The position numbers and the translations under genes are program-made. A stretch of DNA of 64,000 nt from JANQOH01 sp965200095 (GTDB taxonomy: Bacteria > Pseudomonadota > Alphaproteobacteria > UBA7887). Of the stretch, positions 62,084 to 64,000 are shown one piece after another. Under the pieces are notes generated by a model that saw only the letters and a program-made list of their open reading frames with translations, was not told the DNA's origin and made no database searches. Location of the stretch: the NCBI GenBank assembly GCA_965200095.1, contig OZ241350.1, positions 3,038,001-3,102,000 on the forward strand. Reading direction: 5' to 3'. Every line of letters begins with the position of its first letter. Position 1 is the stretch's first letter.

Positions 62084-64000
62084 ATGTCGGTCATCCAGAA
62101 TCTCAGCAGGCGCGACGTCCTCAAGGGCGCGGGCGCCACGGCGGGGCTGGTCCTCGGCGCGCAGATGCTGCCCAACGGCATGCTCGCCGGCAAGGCGCGG
62201 GCCGCCGCGATGGCGCAGCCCAACCTGTTCTGCGCCATCGATTCCGACGGCACGGTGACCATCACCTGCAGCCGCAGCGAAATGGGCCAGGGCGTGCGGA
62301 CGGGCATTCCCATGATGCTCGCCGACGAGCTCGAGGCCGACTGGAACCGCGTGAAAATCTGGCAGGCGCCGGGCGACGCCGAGAAATACGACCCCGCCGG
62401 CCAGGACGCGCAAAACACCGACGGCTCGCGCAGCACGCGCCACCATCTGGACGTCATGCGCGAACTCGGCGCCCAGGCCCGCGACGTGCTCGAACGCGCC
62501 GCCGCCGAAATGTGGGGCGTCGACGCGAGCGAGGTCTATGCCCGCGACCATCGCCTCTACCACACCGGTTCGGGCGAATCCTTCGACTTCGGCGAGGTCG
62601 TGGAGACCGCCGCCGGCGTCGAGACCATGGAGTCGGTCCCGCTCAAGGACCCGTCGCAGTGGCGCTACATCGGCAAGGACATGCCGGTGGTCGACAATTT
62701 CGACATGAGCACCGGCGGCGGCATCTACGGCGCCGACGTGTCCATCCCCGGCATGAAGATCGCCGTGGTCGCCCGCTGTCCGGTCTATCGCGGGCGGGTC
62801 AAGTCGTTCAACGCCGACGCCGCTCTCGCGGTGCAGGGCGTCGAACAGGTGGTGGAAATCCCGCCGCTTCCCATGGATACCCCGGCGGAGTTCCGCGCCC
62901 TCGGCGGCGTCGCGGTGATCGGGACCAACACCTGGTCGGTTCTCGAAGGCCGCAGGCTGCTCGAGATCGACTGGGACATGGGGCCGAACGTCGCCCACTC
63001 CTCGAGCACCTACAACGACATGCTCCGCGAAGCGGCGCGCAAGGGCGCGACCGAAGACAGCGGCGTGGTGGTGCGCGACCGGGGCGATTTCGACTCCGCC
63101 TTCGCCGCGGCCGACCGCACCTTCGAGGCCGAGTATTTCGTGCCGTATTTCATCCACACCACCATGGAGCCGATGTGCGCGCTGGTCGACGCCACCGTGG
63201 ACCCGGTCCAGGTGTGGGGTTCGGTGCAGTCGCCGAACGATGTGCGGAAATACGTCGCGGACGCCCTCGACATGAAGGACGCCGACGGCAACCCCGACGC
63301 CTCCAGGGTGGAGTGTAACGTCACCCTCCTCGGCGGCGGCTTCGGGCGCAAGTCGCAGAGCGATTTCGCCTGCGAGGCGGCGATCCTGTCCAGGATGATC
63401 GGCGCTCCGGTCCGCATGCAGTGGACCCGCGAGGACGACATCCAGATCGGCTACTACCACACCGCGAGCGCGCATTCGCTCAAGGCCGGGGTGGACGCCG
63501 ACGGCAAGGTCACGGCCTGGAAGCACTCCGGCGCATGGCCGTCGATTCTCGCGCTCTGGGTCCCCGATCAGAAGGTTGGCTTCGGCATCGAATACGGCCT
63601 CGGCCTCGTCGATACGCCGTACAACGAAGTGCCGAACATCCGCATCGAGAACGGCGAGGCGGACCCGATGATCCGCATCGGCTGGTACCGGTCGGTCAAC
63701 AACATCCAGCATTCGTTCGCGATGAACGGCTTCGCGCATGAAATCGCGACCGAACTGGGTCAGGACCCGGTGGAATTCCTCGCCCGCATGATCGGCGAGT
63801 CCGACAATATGGACCTCGCCGCCGACGGCGTGGAGGACTACTGGAACTACGGCGACCCGGTGGAGAAGTGGCCGATCATGCCGAACCGCCTGACCAATGC
63901 GCTGCGCATCGCCGCGGCGAAGGCGGGCTACGGCAAGCCGCTGCCCCCGGGGCACGGCATCGGCGTCGCGGCGCACCGGTCGTTCCACGCCTATGTCGCG
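62084..64000 (+). CDS. Molybdopterin-binding large subunit, IorB-type (partial)
   Basis: At least 639 residues, running off the right edge. It begins with a twin-arginine-type leader (NLSRRDVLKGAGATAGLVLG), so the enzyme is likely exported to the periplasm. Mo-cofactor-binding features of the XdhB/CoxL family follow: SRSEMGQGVRTG, GGGFGRKSQSDFACEAAILS, YRSVNNIQHSFAMNGF. It oxidises an aldehyde or N-heterocycle; no FAD (CoxM) subunit gene lies upstream, typical of the IorAB two-subunit type, where electrons pass to cytochrome c. Requires molybdate, imported by ModABC. Confidence 0.92.
   Translation, partial: MSVIQNLSRRDVLKGAGATAGLVLGAQMLPNGMLAGKARAAAMAQPNLFCAIDSDGTVTITCSRSEMGQGVRTGIPMMLADELEADWNRVKIWQAPGDAEKYDPAGQDAQNTDGSRSTRHHLDVMRELGAQARDVLERAAAEMWGVDASEVYARDHRLYHTGSGESFDFGEVVETAAGVETMESVPLKDPSQWRYIGKDMPVVDNFDMSTGGGIYGADVSIPGMKIAVVARCPVYRGRVKSFNADAALAVQGVEQVVEIPPLPMDTPAEFRALGGVAVIGTNTWSVLEGRRLLEIDWDMGPNVAHSSSTYNDMLREAARKGATEDSGVVVRDRGDFDSAFAAADRTFEAEYFVPYFIHTTMEPMCALVDATVDPVQVWGSVQSPNDVRKYVADALDMKDADGNPDASRVECNVTLLGGGFGRKSQSDFACEAAILSRMIGAPVRMQWTREDDIQIGYYHTASAHSLKAGVDADGKVTAWKHSGAWPSILALWVPDQKVGFGIEYGLGLVDTPYNEVPNIRIENGEADPMIRIGWYRSVNNIQHSFAMNGFAHEIATELGQDPVEFLARMIGESDNMDLAADGVEDYWNYGDPVEKWPIMPNRLTNALRIAAAKAGYGKPLPPGHGIGVAAHRSFHAYVA

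Overview
This 64 kb, very GC-rich window (visibly about 70% G+C in most genes) comes from an alphaproteobacterium. Class-specific markers include GapR (DUF2312), a PopZ/DUF2497 protein between tolC and valS, the F1-ATPase inhibitor zeta subunit (DUF1476) near purC, bactofilins, and the pcm-rhodanese-tolC-popZ-valS gene order. No rRNA or marker resolves the order; an uncultured marine or host-associated lineage is plausible but is inference.

Layout. (1) 1-11.8 kb is a repeat-rich surface-protein region, all on the minus strand: two large autotransporter-type beta-helix proteins (one running off the left edge, one complete), two membrane-anchored coiled-coil proteins made of 14-residue repeats, and the signal-peptide stub of a third autotransporter. 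Between them lie 24-bp tandem arrays, MITE-like elements with dRS3-type palindromic ends, and poly-G tracts of 32, 17 and 15 bases. The 15-base tract lies exactly between a TTGACA -35 box and a weak -10 box of the complete autotransporter gene, the classic layout of a slipped-strand phase-variable promoter. (2) 12.6-32.3 kb is mostly chromosomal housekeeping and metabolism: DegP-type protease, enoyl-CoA hydratase, SixA phosphatase, mandelate-racemase-type enolase, FxsA, Nudix hydrolase, two TRAP permeases, HSL-type esterase, two bactofilins, DapE, cytochrome c', PurS, PurC, cytochrome P460, NRDE protein, zeta inhibitor, then three consecutive fused SoxYZ-like carriers followed by a metallo-beta-lactamase-fold hydrolase (a quinoprotein-relay type cluster) and a TfoX-domain protein.

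(3) 32.3-34.8 kb carries a third coiled-coil membrane protein and a lower-GC two-gene module (SMC/OLD-like ATPase plus DUF3226 TOPRIM-like protein) resembling ATPase-TOPRIM defence pairs. (4) 34.9-49.2 kb holds the molybdate transporter modABC, a small lipoprotein, tRNA-Cys, pcm, rhodanese, tolC, popZ, valS, ilvD, a HAD 5'-nucleotidase, dapD, gpsA and tsaD. (5) 49.2-56 kb is an accessory stretch: a low-GC ParA-like ATPase with a small SAP-like partner, AlgH with a signal peptide, GapR, a decayed trpB2 pseudogene, and a restriction-modification island (PD-(D/E)XK endonuclease, C5 methyltransferase, Vsr). (6) 56-64 kb has an NCS2-type permease with an unusual C-terminal extension, an LLM oxidoreductase, an AMACR-type CoA-transferase-family protein, an AroQ-like protein, a HisC-type aminotransferase and the first two subunits of an IorAB-type molybdenum hydroxylase, a likely beneficiary of the ModABC system.

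The strongest novelty candidates are the repeated autotransporter/coiled-coil cassette with its phase-variable promoter, the EF-hand-like helical insert in both autotransporters, the triple SoxYZ-like carrier cluster, and the ATPase/DUF3226 pair.
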